A DNA stretch of 64,000 nucleotides from Lutjanus erythropterus (GCA_020091685.1 CM034593.1:44269733-44333732); one strand, 5' to 3'. Counted from the first letter of the stretch, positions 1 to 12,807 are shown. Numbers and translations: made by a program. The notes: generated by a model not told the origin, from the sequence alone.

Positions 1-1512
1 CTCTGAAATATGTTTGTACCATCAGTTCTCACATTGTCAGTACATGAATTATGGCTTTTTTGCTGTTCTCTATGGAAAATTCATGGAGCTTGTATGACAG
101 TGTGAGCCTAAACACTTGTGTGGCTCTAGCAGAAACTGCCCAGTTGTGATAAGAGACAAACACACACTGCTGATGACCCCTGAACCCCAATTTTGTGATA
201 TGAGCCCAGATATTGTCTTGGATTTTGAAGATTGTATTATATCGTGGTGTGAAATAAACATAATCTTTTTCTGATTTTAAAGATTTTATTACAGTAAAGT
301 GATCAACCTATTTTCACCTATTTTCTTTGAATTCAAGAATTCATACACTGATGACAAACTTACACACAAATGTTTAATTATAAAATGATGAGGTGATGAT
401 ATTTAGTATCCAAAAGGTCAAAGGTCAACTTCACTGTGACATCATAATGTTCATCCCTATCCATCCTCTGTAAAAATAGTTTTTAAGTGAAGACAGCATG
501 TTTCTCACTGGAAACTATTCACTGGAATCACACATGTACAATAAGAACTTCCATTTAGCCAAAAAAATACACTTCCTGCAATATACTACAATTCCTTAAA
601 AGTTACAGGTCAATACAGTGGTAAATTCCATATAAAATGAAGTCTTATATAGACATTATATGAGTTTGGACAGACATGGATCTAAACTGTAACTTGACTG
701 GTTGGTGGAGACAAACAGTATAACTGTCAGACAGTAATTATATTTTTTCGCTGCTCTTTTATATATCACCATTGACAGCTGACCTCTCATTCTTCTTAAC
801 CAGCCACTAGGGGTCGAAAGTGATCAACAACAGCTTGTTTCAGCTCTGGACAACATTTTTGGAGATCATGTCAATGTTCAAACAGATAAAAAACCCAGCT
901 TGCACACTGCTTAATCAAATAAATAGAAATTGCAGCCCTTTTTATTTGACTATTTGCTCACCTTTGGTTCAGCGCCTGCTCTGCATCTGGACTGGATGTG
1001 CGTGCGTACTCCTGTCATGTCCGTGTTGGCAGAACTTTGCAAATCTCAGCTGGTTCCATCTGGCGGTTGTGGTGGCATTGCAGTTGGTGCTTCACCATCT
1101 GTTGCCTGGTGGGGATCTGCACTCTACTGAGTGACCTCTTCTAGCTAGGGATGTGGTGATACCAAACACTCAAGGTATGATAATACCATGATAAAATGTC
1201 CATGAGACAATATTTATTTTCTTTTAAAAGAAAAAATATTATGTTTTCTGTACAACTTTAAACTTTTCATTTTTAAGGTCAAGGTTTTAAGGTTATTTCA
1301 ACAAAAACAATGCAGCAGTCAGTAGCAGACATTTTATAAAAAAAAAAAACCCATAAAATAATACAATAAAATAGTTAACCACGTAATATCAGTCACAGAC
1401 AATATTTGTTATGGTATTACATACCCACCTTTTACGCAATATTACAACAAAAAACAAAACGAGTACAAAACAAGTACAAATAAACGCTTTTTGATAATTT
1501 TGATAAGGAAGG

Positions 1513-1513
<1 letters not shown>
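1..1513. other. Upstream flank, no gene recognised
   Basis: AT-rich sequence with only short incidental ORFs. A stretch at about 1145-1440, opening TAGGGATGTGGTGATACC, resembles a diverged fish dispersed repeat, but I cannot define its ends. I saw no exon of the neighbour expected from the human order (PSMD12). Confidence 0.5.

Positions 1514-1574
<61 letters not shown>
1514..1574. repeat. (CA)n microsatellite, 61 bp
   Basis: Uninterrupted CA repeat directly upstream of the candidate promoter. The long cysteine-valine ORF on the minus strand is its translation. Confidence 0.97.
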
Positions 1575-1576
<2 letters not shown>

Positions 1577-2540
1577 CAGTCCTCTCAACCTTCAGATCAG
1601 TACATCCCACTATGCTTTGCGATGGTCTGACAAGTGGATCCAAGATGGCGTAGAAAGTAAAGCTAGGTAAGTGTTGACTTCCCATTTTCAGCCCTCTCAG
1701 TTGTCTTTTTACTCGCAGAGTCGCTGCCAAGAACCCCCTCCATAAATCATTAGCACAACGACGAATGCTTCGACTTCATGCATGTGTAACAACACAGTGT
1801 CACAACAATTATAAGCGCCTAAACACGGTGGCAAAATGACAGGCCCGAACCCGTTTTGTTTCGGCGAACCTAGCTAACCTAGCTAGCATGCTAACATGAA
1901 CAAACCAGGCAGCTATTCTTGTTGTGAGCTTTGCCAGTTTGGTGCCAGGAAAGGCCGTGTGTGTTGTGGCTGGCAAGCTAACAGTTAGCTACGCATACTG
2001 TGGTTAGTGGCAGCACTGTTTACCCTGAGCTAACCTGAAGGCTAAGTTAGCTAACTAACCAACACTGTCTGTGGGGACGTTTTTCAGGGCTTTGTAGCGC
2101 TGCCGTCATCGCTCTGACTTGCAACAGTCATGACAAGTTTAGCAGACAAACAACAGCTCTAACTACCAAACAACTCATTCACAACGTTTGTGTATAGTAG
2201 TGTGTGCTTTCATGTTATCTACTAATCGTTAGCAAGTTTCATAGCCGTGTTTTCTAACGATACTGTCAAGCCAAATAACGTTATGTCAGGGTGAAAGCAG
2301 CTGATGTTATTTTACTGCCAATCCCCAGCTGTAAAATGAGCTTTTCTCCTCCACTGTGCTGCAGTCCACGAGCTGCAGCCCGTGAGCCTCGATCCCACGG
2401 CTGGACACTGAAAACAAGGCAGGTGTCCACCCACCGTGTCCCGCCAAACTAGTTGTTGCTGCCTCTGTGAGGTGGCTGGCTTGCAAGCACTAACGTCACG
2501 GGACAGATGTTCCTGCTGTTAAGTTAGGTTTTCAAACTCT
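1575..2540 (+). promoter_or_regulatory. Candidate helz promoter / CpG-richer segment
   Basis: CpG is clearly more frequent here than in the AT-rich flanks (for example around 1850-1870, 2100-2115 and 2365-2450). The segment contains the YY1-like site and the candidate exon 1 donor. No clear TATA box is seen. Some of it, such as the repeated TAGCTAG/GCTAGC/GCTAAC text at 1870-2060, could be ordinary fish repeat. Confidence 0.4.
1620..1666 (+). other. helz: Candidate noncoding helz exon 1 (5'UTR) with YY1-type site
   Basis: CAAGATGGCG at 1641-1650 fits the YY1 motif that is typical just downstream of a start site. A consensus donor CTAG|GTAAGTG follows at 1666/1667. Exon 2 opens with an acceptor and only 18 nt of UTR, so at least one upstream noncoding exon is expected. 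The left boundary is a guess. No transcript evidence is available to me. Confidence 0.4.
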
Positions 2541-2852
2541 CTCGATATGAGTTAGATCAGTCCTATGTTTGGTTTCATCTTTGACCCTATTTCCCCTTTC
2601 TCAGTAACACAACTTCTATGTGTGCAACTTTTAAACCTCATTTTGCATGTCACACAAACTGTTCAACATATGCTAAATAGATTATGATGCTTATTTTGTC
2701 TCTTAATATTGTAAAAAAGCAGAGTATGTCTAGTTGCTGCTATGGCAATAATTAATGAAATAATGTAATGACAGTATGATGGCCTTTTTATGTGGAGCAT
2801 GTGGTTCACCTATAGTTTTGACAGCAGTCAGTTATAATTAGGGTTGTAGTGG

Positions 2853-2936
2853 AGGGCTGCACAATTAATCTCAAAATAATTAAAATCACAATACAAAAAA
2901 TTTGATTTTTTTTTGTTAACCATATTGTGCAGCCCT
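2853..2936. mobile_element. Small hAT-like MITE (84 bp)
   Basis: Ends are AGGGCTGCACAAT and ATTGTGCAGCCCT, a perfect inverted pair of the hAT type common in fish. No clear target duplication is visible. Confidence 0.7.
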
Positions 2937-3084
2937 AGTGTTGCAAAATACTGGTATTGATGAGGGCTGAGATGTTTTTTAAAAATGAAGTATTGATATT
3001 ATAATTATAATAATACACATGATAATATCATGGAAATAATCAAACACCCCTTAAATGTAGGCTGCTGTATGCTCCTCAATCACT

Positions 3085-3290
3085 TATGGTCACAGACTCT
3101 CTCTCCACCTCCCTACACACATATTCTGTCAAAAAAAAAGAGACAAAACACAATAAACAAAGCTAAAGATGAACTAGACTGGCAGTATTATTATTTTTTC
3201 CCCCAAGTTTTTTTTATATTGCAACTATATTGTTATGAATTATTTTTGGCCATGATAATCATGGCCAAGTACAGTCTAATTACACTTTGT
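3085..3290 (+). repeat. Diverged dispersed repeat, copy 1
   Basis: Shares an ordered series of blocks with 4730-4935: CTCTCTCCACCTCC, AAAAAGAGACAAA, AACAAAG.TAAA, a CCCCC.AG.TTTT run, TTGTTATGAATTATT and TACAGTCTAA. Probably internal parts of a larger hAT-like element. Confidence 0.65.
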
Positions 3291-3305
3291 TAGATGCTTC
3301 TGAAT

Positions 3306-3430
3306 AGGGCTGCATGATATGATATGGTAAAAAAAGTCATATTGCGATAATTTTGACTGAAATTGCGATATGATAATTTTTGCATCACAATATTAATTTT
3401 TACTGAAAAAGTATTAAAATTGTGAAGCTG
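3306..3430 (+). mobile_element. hAT-like element end (fragment)
   Basis: Opens with TAGGGCTGCATGATATG followed by alternating TATTGCGATA and GATATG blocks, the usual left end of a common fish hAT-type family. No partner end could be set. Confidence 0.55.
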
Positions 3431-4655
3431 TGATTTTTGTTGGGGACCAAACAAACATGTTTTCTTTCATCTGGAGAACAAGATTGTTTTTTTAGGCCAG
3501 GGCATCTCTGCAGCACTACAGTACCTCATTATAATGATGTTTTCTTCTACATTTTTCCTTTGTCAAATTGGTTCGGATTTGGTTCTCAGGGTTTCCTGCC
3601 TCAAAATGATGCTGAGGTGGTACCATCCTGAAAATGTGTTCACACGTACATGTGTACAGTACCTTCACCTGGGTCAAGCAAACATTTAATGTGTTGTAGG
3701 AGTTCTAATAATAATGATTGAAGAAAGTGACAATTATGACTTTCATGAACGTATTTTATTTAAAAAATAAAAGTGCCCTGTGTAACATTAAATTAAAGCT
3801 AATGTGTTAATCTACAGTTAAACAGCAAAGATTTTTTTTTAAATCAAATCAAATGTAAGTTCATAGATTTTGTTTTCAGCTATTGTTTTCATTTACATTT
3901 TGAGACCCTCTTGCAGTATAGTTGAACATGAATTTAATATAAAAGCCTTTTCTTTAATTTACACATTTCACCACCAGCAAAATGTGGCCCTGTTACAGGG
4001 TCAAGCCATTGTTTTCATCTACACATTTCACAACCAGAGGCAGAACATTTAAGCCTCATGTTTTTCATTTTATAAAACCTCTTCACACACTCCTTGTAGT
4101 CCAAGGCCTCCCAGTCTGCTCCATCAGACCTGACAAATTTACTGCATCTCGTAAGTAACATGCATTATTTCTTTTAAAGTGCTGTAATAGTCAGATATAT
4201 AATGTTACAATTTCACCTGGCTTCATGATTCTCCTCGTCCATGAGCCATATATGCAGAGCTGAAAACATAGATTGATGGATGTAATATTTAAGAAATTAG
4301 ACATGCATTGATGCAAAATAAACAATATTCAACTGTTTGAACAGACACAAAGAATCAGCTCACATCCACACGACTACATTTTTGTTTTGGAACGCCTGTG
4401 TTTGTCTCCACACTACCCCAGTGTTTTAGGACACCTAAAACACAGATGTTTGGAAACGCTGCTTGTCCCGTTTCAGTTTTAAAACTCCAGGGAGAATCCA
4501 AAGAAAGAAATTCACTCCTTGGTCTTTTTAGCAGTGCCTTTTCCAGCACTGCAGATTACGATACGGTGGAATGCCACAATTGCAGTTACAAATGACAAAA
4601 GTCCACAAAGAGTAGGTAGTGGTAGTCTTCTATGAAGACACCTGTCTTGAGAGCT

Positions 4656-4686
4656 GGAGGCGGTACGGAGGCGGTACGGAGGCGGC
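4656..4686 (+). repeat. 11-bp tandem repeat GGAGGCGGTAC, 2.8 copies
   Basis: Two full units and a partial third, followed by GGCTGCCGCC, a GC-rich island in AT-rich sequence. Confidence 0.85.
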
Positions 4687-4729
4687 TGCCGCCTAATTCT
4701 CTATGTAGGGAAAAACCCTGCATTGGCCG

Positions 4730-4935
4730 CTATATGCTCTCTCCACCTCCTCACACTTATTTTGAGTGTAATTTATTTGCTGCCAAAAAAGAGACAAACA
4801 CACACTGAACAAAGTTAAAAATGAATTTGCCTGAAAGCATTTTTCCCCCCAGATTTTCTATAGATATCGCAATTATGTTGTTGTTGTGAATTATTGTGGC
4901 CTAATTACAGTCTAAATACATTTTACTTAATATGT
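4730..4935 (+). repeat. Diverged dispersed repeat, copy 2
   Basis: Same orientation as the copy at 3085-3290 and about 1.65 kb downstream. Blocks match in order with small gaps. Confidence 0.65.
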
Positions 4936-5571
4936 CTAATCCTGTCCTGGGGTCTTGGAGAGGGTTTTTTGTTCAAGATGCTCTAGAGCACTGTTTCCCA
5001 AAGTGTGGGCCGTGAGAAGTCATGAAAAATAAACAAATATAACATTTGTAAGTTTCAGTTTTCTAAGTTTGAAATTACCATAAAATTTTTAGGATTAATT
5101 AAAAAAAAAGTAATCAGATCTAATAAAACAAAGCAATTGGATTTAAATAACATGCTATTTTTCATTTATCTGTCCTAGTTTGACAGGTGTTAACACTGTA
5201 TTTAGCGACCTGTCACATTACCACAGGAACATATCTTATACCTTGTTTTTTGTATGATTATGACTAAAGTTTAGTGTGGGCGGCCAAAAATTTTCAGATT
5301 TCAAATTGGGCTGAGGCATTCTGAAGTTAGGGAATGGCTACTATATGTGACCGTATGGTGTGATGGGTGTGCCAATGCTGTTTCTCATAATTGGCCAGTT
5401 GCCATATGTGTGAAGTGTATAAGCATACAGCCCACTTAAAATATAACCCAATACTGTTCCTCATCTGCATGTTTAAAATTTTAGAGGAAGTGAACTCAGC
5501 TGCAGTTCACTTTTTCTAGTGAAAAAGATGGAGAACAACAGAGCTGTATTATTTCATCAGATACTGTACAT

Positions 5572-6062
5572 TACGGGTGTCAAATGTACGGCTGTGGGCC
5601 AGAGTCAGCCCACAACAGGGTCCAATCTGGCCCAGTGGATGACTTTGTAAAGTGTCGAAGATTTGTGATTTAGAAGTGATTTTGGAAAGATGGGGATAAC
5701 TTAACCTTCTTCCTTAATAGCTTCCACTTTATTATGTGTTGTGTTGTGTTGCCAGCATAACTACAGAGGAGTGGAATTCAAGAATTTCATTATCTTGACA
5801 AGCTATTTGAATCATATAGATGTAAAATACTGCACTTATTCTTCTTAAGATCTCTCAGGCTGTTCATCACCAGTTTTGTAAATGGATGATTCATTAAGTG
5901 TGAAAGTTTCAGAATGTACTTGTACTTCTTTACACTGGAAAAGGGGAAAAAATGGAGGTGTTGTTATTTATAGGTTATTATGCAATGGTTGTCCTGGTCT
6001 GGCACACTGGATCAAATTGGGCTGTCTGTGGCCCATGAACTTAAGTCAGTTTGACGCCCCTG
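5572..6062. mobile_element. hAT MITE with long terminal inverted repeats (about 490 bp)
   Basis: Left GGGTGTCAAATG and right CAGTTTGACGCCCCTG are inverted matches that extend inward about 60 bp (GGCTGTGGGCCAGA / TGTCTGTGGCCC). Flanks CTGTACAT and CTGTATGT fit an 8-bp hAT target duplication with two mismatches. No transposase. Confidence 0.75.
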
Positions 6063-6409
6063 CTGTATGTGAAAGAGTTAGGAAATGCATCATGCTCAGG
6101 GTGGGTTGTACTGTTTTTTATTTTTGTTGGTCTCAGTGTTTTTTCTGTTTGGAATCAAAGTAACCTATGATGGTTGCTATATATGAGCACTAACCTCAGA
6201 TATAGTCTGTGCCATGTGTGCACTCAACATGTACTGTACGTTAGCAGGAGAATTTGACTGTATGTAATGGTCTTAAGAGACTAGAGCAGGCTGGCTCAGG
6301 CACTGCTGGTTGGGCCGGAGCACCTGTTACAAGCATAGTTGCCTGTTGCTCGGTATTCAAGAAACAACTTTATCTGCAACGATTACTGCAATATTAGTAT
6401 TCTGTTTAT

Positions 6410-6678
6410 TAGAGCTGCAATGATTAATGGAGTAATCGATTATTAATTTACTAAAAAATATCCAAATTCTTCTCAAATGTGAATATTTTCTGGTTTCTTT
6501 ACTCCTCTCTGACAGTAAACTGAATATCTTTGGGTTGTGGACAAAGCAAGACATTTGAGGATGTCATCTTAGGCTTTCACCATTTTCAGACATTTTTTAG
6601 GCCAAACAACACATCAATTAATCGAGTAAATATTCAAAAGATTAATCAATGATGATAATGATGGGGAGCCGCAGCCTA
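6410..6678 (-). mobile_element. hAT MITE family D, copy 1
   Basis: Family with ends TAGAGCTGCAAYGA and an interior containing GAATATTTTCTGGTTTCTTT and GACATTTGAGGATGTC. Flanks CTGTTTAT / CTTCTTAT (6 of 8). Other copies are at 12339 (+), 25409 (+) and 61330 (-), with fragments at 27240 and 48895. Confidence 0.75.
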
Positions 6679-6814
6679 CTTCTTATTGCAAAATTAAGCC
6701 AAGGTGGCAGATGTACTCAGTTTTTTCCCTCTACTTCCGTATCATGATATCAATATCATGATAATACTGATAACAGTCCTAATTTTGGTCACTGTAATCG
6801 TGAGATTAAATTTT

Positions 6815-7250
6815 TGCACTCTTTCATCTTTAGCTATGATACATAAATTGCAGGTGGATGCACCTTCAGTTGAATTTCTAACATCAGCTTTGCTCACTGC
6901 AAAGCTTTATTGCAGCAAAGTGCTGCACCACGTCTGTCTCCGGTTTGTTTACATCTGCTTCCACGTGAGATCATGTGAAATTAACTTTGCCATGAGATCT
7001 CGCAGATCCTCCTGTACATATTCTTAACATAATAATATAATAAGGGCTGGCTGTAACCTGGAGCACCATCTGAAAGTTAGTTAATAGTTAGTATTTTATT
7101 ATGAATATTCAGTATATTAAAATTAATGAAAAGTTATAAAAATGTTTGTGTATTCTGTTGATTATAGTTCTTAGACTGAAAATCTGAATCGGCAGGTGGG
7201 ACCCTTAAAAAAAATCAGAATCGGCCAAGAAAATTGCAGTCGGTGCGTCT
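6815..7250 (+). mobile_element. Short DNA transposon family F, copy 1
   Basis: Shares blocks with 14190-14860: CGGTTTGTTTACATCTGCTTCCA, a GAGATCATGTGAAAT region, GGCTGTAACCTGG and a terminal AATCGGCAGGT...CCTTAA...ATCGG..AAGAAAATTG series. No coding. Confidence 0.65.
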
Positions 7251-8219
7251 CTTAAGAAATTGCCCAGTGAATGTTCCTTCAGCCAGTGTTCTACCAGGAT
7301 GTGTCATAATAAGTAGTTTGATTTTATCTCCATCCTGTGAATGCAGCTTTAACAAACAGTAGTTGTCTGATGTCTCACTTTCAGGGACTAGCTGTCACAA
7401 ATGTACCCAAAATTACTGGGCCGCAGGCCACAGAGTGTCACTGTTCCCTTTGAGCCAGTCATAATCAAAAGCTGAATTCCAGGCTGTGGTGAGGGCCAAG
7501 ATGGAAATTCAGCATCAGCTAATTGTTGAGGAATTTTAATTAGCAACCAAAAGTTTGTTTTTTGCGAGCCATCTTTGCACATAATAACTACAATGGGGTG
7601 TTTACGGCAGCATCTTTTGTGATAAAATGAGTTTTCCTGCCATCCAGAGATAAGCTACAGTGCCAGTGATGAAACCACTAAGGTGAAAATAGGACCAAAA
7701 GTTATTAGGCTATCAGCCAAGGCTGAGCATTTGCTGCCCTGGTGTTCCCCCAGCAGGTCATGCTGTACCATCCCTGTCCTGATCTGGATGGTGTGAAGCA
7801 GGGCACGCTGCCTCTTGTTATCTCAGACTGAGACTTAGATTGTCATGCTGTAGCCCTGCTGCTTTTTTGTTGCTCGGCTAGACATTAATGAAATGTTGCT
7901 GAGGCCACAAAGTTTTGAGTTGGGCGTTATAAACTATAATATTTATTCTGCATCAAATACACTATAACAAAAGGGATGCAACATACAGATTTTTCTGCCA
8001 GTACTGATAATTATCTGCTACTTATGGTTGATATTGAGAAGATAACTGACAGTTTCACATTTTTGTATTTAAAAGGAATTTCAGAAAACCTGTAGTTTAC
8101 GTGCACCTGAGTGTAAGAAAGAAGGGAAAAGAGGCTAAGATCGATCAACTGACATCTCTACAACAAAAACAAAGCACAGTTCTGACTCTTCCAACTTTTT
8201 TCTGCTAAAGTACATAAAT

Positions 8220-8580
8220 AGGGCTTGTTACCAAACTTTGATACTTTTATGGCACTGAGCAAATTGTTTCGATACTATCCAGTAGATCTCCAAGTTGTCT
8301 CCAAGTTTTTTGCTTTGAGTGGAAAAATGCCAGGGTGCTTAAACATAAAACTGAACAGCTGAAAAAGAAAACATACGTTTAACCACATTGTGGTAAACAG
8401 GTTTTTATGTGTAAAATGTAAGATGACTGATTTGTATGTAAGATGACTGATTTGACTGTGCAAAAAAGAGGTGAAAATGAAACTAAAGATCTGAATTGTA
8501 ATTCTTAATTGGGAACCAGTATCAAAGTCAAGGTATTGCTACCGGTACCAGTATTGTAAATTTTTGAATGATATCCATTA
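8220..8580 (+). mobile_element. Dispersed fish repeat (probable DNA transposon)
   Basis: Opens TAGGGCTTGTTACCAAACTT with TGATACTTTTATGGCACTGA and closes with GGGAACCAGTATCAAAGTC and GCTACCGGTACCAGTATT. Start and end carry inverted GATACTTT/AAAGTATC-like text. No target duplication identified. Confidence 0.5.
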
Positions 8581-8981
8581 TAAATTACATCTTATTTTGC
8601 TTAGAAAATCACATTAAATGCTTCAACATAGTCTGTCAAATCAGATGATATTTACTGACTATAATTTCATGATCAGAACAATAAGTGATAATACAGGCTG
8701 CAGTTTCATTATCAGCCAACAATTTAACAGCACTGATAGCCATTGTGCATTAACATATTTTCAAGCTCAGTATTTAGAAAAAAGGAAAACATCCCTCTGT
8801 AGACCAAACCAGTGACTTGAGATAAGCCTAAACCTGCTTTTTGGTTAGCCTCACACCTGGCTTCATGATCCTTCTTCCAACCAGGGTTTAATTTTTAAAG
8901 TCAGGCACCGCCTGGCTTTGGTATGAAAGGGTGAAGACAGGTTTCTGCAGTTACTGCTGAACTAGAGATCATACTGTAAAG

Positions 8982-9596
8982 CAGGGGAGGGTGATATGCC
9001 CCTAAAATAATATCACCATCTTTCAGGATGTTATGCTATAGTGATATTCACGACAATATGACAAAATACTGAAAAATATTTTTGGTTTAGAACTCCCAAT
9101 ACCTGTTGAGCTCTCCTCACAGGATGTTTGTCTCTCCTTCTACTCAACCACATGCTTCTGCTTGAGGTGGTGAAATTAGTTGGTTAAAACTTGAATTTCT
9201 CTTACCGTGCATCTAATCTGAATTCTGCATGACCTTGCAATTTTGTCCAATGAGTGCAACTTTTCTGCAAATCTGACCAAGATTTATTGTTTGTTTTTTT
9301 GTGTAAGGTGTTCAGAAAAGAACACAAGGTTTGTCATTATTATTGATATATTGATTATTGATTTATCAGTGTTCTGTGCATACCAAAACTTTGGTGGTTT
9401 TTTTTTTGTTTTTTTAAATAGTTTTGCTTGCATAACAATTTTTTTTTTTTTAATTCAGGCATTTCAGGCTGCAACAATCAGAAAACTAGCCTGTGAAATC
9501 CTAGAGGGGCTGATTGCCATCATCCCAGATATGAATTTTTTTATCATGTAAAAACTGCTACTGATATTATCGAGAATGATATATGGCACACCCCTG
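8982..9596. mobile_element. hAT-type element, 615 bp
   Basis: Ends CAGGGGAGGGTGATATG and ATATGGCACACCCCTG are an imperfect inverted pair. Flanks CTGTAAAG (8974-8981) and CTGTTAAG (9597-9604) give an 8-bp target duplication with one mismatch. No transposase. An interior block (CCTTGCAATTTTGTCCAATG...) recurs inverted at 13930-14165. Confidence 0.8.
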
Positions 9597-10832
9597 CTGT
9601 TAAGTGCAGTGCTCAATAGGCTTGATTCCTCTCTGTATGTATTGATGTCTGCTTCAGGATTTAACAAGATGAAGATGCAACTTATTTAACACTTTGTGAG
9701 CATACTTTGCTTTTTGTTGCATTTGATTTAATTGCTGTGGTATGGTTAATTAGATCCTTGCATATAAACTTCAAAATAATTTGTGGTCCTCACTTAGAAG
9801 TAATTGTGGTTATTGGATGCTAATTTGCAGACATATTGCAATTATTGACTTTCCTTGGAGTTGGTTTTCAGTTGAAGTGTCTCTGCTGACAGTATGCTTA
9901 TGAAAAGGTGAAAAAATATTTTGAGACAAACGTTTAGGAATTAAATTTATTCCCTTAAATCCTAATGTGCAGCAAAGTAGCTGGATGTTTCTTTATCAGC
10001 CCACCACCACCCACAACCACACGCAGCCTCCTCATCCACACAGAACACAACACTGTTCCTTCTTACACTTGGATATGTGTGCGTGCTTAGATGTCAGTTT
10101 ATTAGTGACACACAAAAACAACAACGCTGCCACACAGCTGTAATTAAATGAAGTTGACAGCAGGTGTTTCTTCAGAAGATGCTGCTGGTCCAACATGGCG
10201 TGTTGTTGGCTGTGCAAACATTGATTGTCAAAACATGTTGTGATTGACTACCGGCTAAGCTAAAAATGATGTGTGCCTGATATCTTTAGCTGAGCTTTTA
10301 CAAGCGCTGTGTTTGTTTTAAGTTGACAGTAGTTGACTGTATATGTTACTGAGTTTACCCACAGTTACTCTTAGATTGTGTGCTTTGCTTGGATAAAGAA
10401 AACTTTGAAAACTCTGGGAATCCTAATTTTAAAAATGAATTTTCTGTCTAGTTCTTCCTGTTTTCTAGGTGACACACAGTCTATTGATCTTTATGCATAA
10501 AGCCTGAAGTAGATTATCTGAGTTTAAAGAGACATTGCACCCCCAAATCAATCATCTAGATATTTTTGGTGCAGGTTGCAGAGTTTTGGAGGTATCAGCC
10601 GTAGAGATGTCTGCCCTCTCTGCAGTATAATTGGACTAAATGGCACTCAGCTTGTGGCACAAACAAAACAAAAGAAAACAACCAAAAACTCAATAGCAAT
10701 GCCTCTTTCCAAAAGTTATGACCAGTTACTCAAGGTAATTCACAGACCTTCTTGTCAGCTGTTTCATGTAGGAACTACTTTCTTTCTAGTAGAAAAAAAC
10801 AAAGTAATTCCTGTAGATTCTAAAGTATTTCT

Positions 10833-11622
10833 GGCTAGTGCTGTCAAAAATATTGATGAATCGGTAAGGGATGTTCCTTGTCTGACACCAAGAAAACACT
10901 CAGAAAGCAGTTAAAATTTAGCAGAGTTGATTAAATTATAATGTTAAACACTGTCCGAAAAAAAAAAAAATACTGTGTCTATTAAGAGTCATTTGAAGCC
11001 ATTAATCACAGTCAACAGTCGCCAAATCGTACTTTACATTTAATCATACGATGAAATGCGTGCTACTTTGCGCTGTGCAGTACAAACCTTACACTTTAAT
11101 GTACAAAACATGACAACAACTCAATAAATGCTTCACCTTTTCAGACCGAAGAGGATGGCAGTGTCTGCGGGTAAAGGAACCAGAGCTGAAGTTAGCTGTC
11201 AGCCTGCTACACAGTGTGGCTAAAGTTAGCAGTGCTAGCAGCAGCAGCAGCTCCGCTTGCAGGTTTATGTCTGTGTCTGTGCTGAATGTGGACACATTTC
11301 TACATTATTTCCATTTTCTAGATTAAAACACTGCCAAACTGCGCTGGCTTTACGAACTGTCATCTATCCGACTTTGCTGATGTAAACATCCGGAGTTGCC
11401 AGGGCGATCGGCATACGCACTGGGCGAGAGGGGCTGCTGTCTGACAGTGCCGCAGCCCTGACTAGTGGCAGGCGGCTGCATAAAATCTTAGAGGCAACAG
11501 ATAACTGGCATTGTGCATGAATGAAATATTGATAAATGGTTTTAACAACTAGTATTTCTGGTGCTGACTAGTGTGGGTGGGGGCATTTAATCGTATAGTC
11601 GACTAATCACGCACATCCCTAG
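10833..11622. mobile_element. hAT-like element inserted in the family A copy
   Basis: Opens CTAGTGCTGTCAAAAATATT and closes TAGTCGACTAATCACGCACATCCCTAG, text typical of fish non-autonomous elements. It lies exactly where the family A left arm stops. Residual sequence to about 11980 is unassigned. Confidence 0.55.
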
Positions 11623-12062
11623 TATCCATATGTATTGAAATGCTTTCAATTCTTATTTTTTGCAGTATCAATACTCAAGTACCTGCTGCACTTTTTGGTT
11701 TTTCTTCTCTCCGACTGTGAGTTGACACACGGCTACAGTGTTGTCTTCCTTTTATCACTTTGTCTCACTTGCAGTATCAGTTTTCATGTTATAGCATTGT
11801 TATATTTAGCTTTTAATAGAAATCTAAAATTTTATGCTCTCAATGTTCAGTCAGTTTTTCACTTCAGTATTGAAAATGATGTTGAATATCAATATTGTAT
11901 ACTGTTTATACAGAATATTGTGTGCGTGTGTATATGTGTATATACATATTTTAGTTTTTACTTTAGAAATATTTCAGATTACAGCAGAAAGAAGGTAGTT
12001 TCTACATGAAACTGTTCACAGCAAGGTCTGTGTATTATCTTGAGTGACCAGGTCATGATTTT

Positions 12063-12807
12063 TGGTTCTTGCAAGTCCTGGAAATCTTTGAGAATGCTTG
12101 AATTTTAATGTAAAGTTTTCAAGGTTTGAGAAGTGCTTGGAACTGGATGAAATGCGTGAAGCTTCTTGAAATTGTCATTTCAGTCCTTTCATTATAAATG
12201 TCTATCTGCTTGAATAGTGCACAAACTATAACTGCTTGACACATTTAGAAACATGAAACTTTCTGTCTTACTCACCCTTCTGTAGAACTTTATCACCAAG
12301 ACTAATTTTGGTTGTTGGTAGCACAATAAAATCTGATTTGGGGCTGCATGTAATGGTTATTTTCACTATCGATTAATCTGTTGATTATCTTCTTAATTAC
12401 TGATTAGTTATTTTGTCCATAAAATGTCAGTAATTTATGAAAAAATGTCATTCAGTATTTCCCAGAGCCCAAGATGATGTCCTCAAATGTTTTGTTTTGT
12501 GCACAACCCAAAGATATACAGTTTACTGTCAGAGTGGGAAAAAAACAAAATATTCACATGAAGAAGCTGAAATCATAGAATTTATTTCTTAAAAAAATGA
12601 TTCAATTTATTATCAAATTAGTTGCTGATTATTTTAATTGCTAATTAATAATCAGTTAATCATTGCAGCTCTACTTTGATTTATTGTGATGAAGGAGTGA
12701 AATAATCATTTTGAGTATATAAATATATAGCTCTTGGTGTGAGGTGCTAAAAAAGATTGAAAATGTGCCTTGAAAGTGCTTGATAAGTGCTAAGTTTGAC
12801 GAACCCT
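12063..12807. mobile_element. Element C inserted in the family A right arm
   Basis: Ends GGTTCTTGCAAGTCC and TTTGACGAACCCT suggest a GGTTC/GAACC inverted terminus. The interior has repeated AAGTGCTTG text. It interrupts family A after GATTTTT. A related diverged copy lies at 30489-31015. Confidence 0.6.
12339..12673 (+). mobile_element. hAT MITE family D, copy 2 (nested in C)
   Basis: GGGCTGCATGTAATGG...ATCGATTAATCTG at the left and TTAATCATTGCAGCTCTA at the right. The interior has CCCAGAGCCCAAGATGATGT. Flanks ATCTGATT / CTTTGATT (6 of 8). Confidence 0.8.

Noticed and set aside
1-1513. Neighbouring divergent gene (PSMD12 by human gene order)
   Set aside because: No exon with its sequence or any coding homology could be seen. 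The gene order in this fish is unknown.
1389-1730. 113-codon minus-strand ORF with a long Cys-Val repeat
   Set aside because: Translation of the (CA)n microsatellite. Similar TH/CV-repeat ORFs at 28482-28851 and 52523-53113 are rejected for the same reason.
4988-5345. Possible hAT element starting CACTGTTTCCCAAAGTGTGG
   Set aside because: The left end looks right for a hAT, but no convincing right end or target duplication was found, so it was not listed as a feature.
6300-6355. tRNA-like or SINE-like stretch (GGTTGGGCCGGAGCACC)
   Set aside because: No A and B box pair with proper spacing and no cloverleaf.
11635-12009. 124-codon hydrophobic + strand ORF
   Set aside because: AT-rich intronic sequence between nested elements. 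No start context, splice logic or known motif, and the composition explains the Phe/Leu richness.
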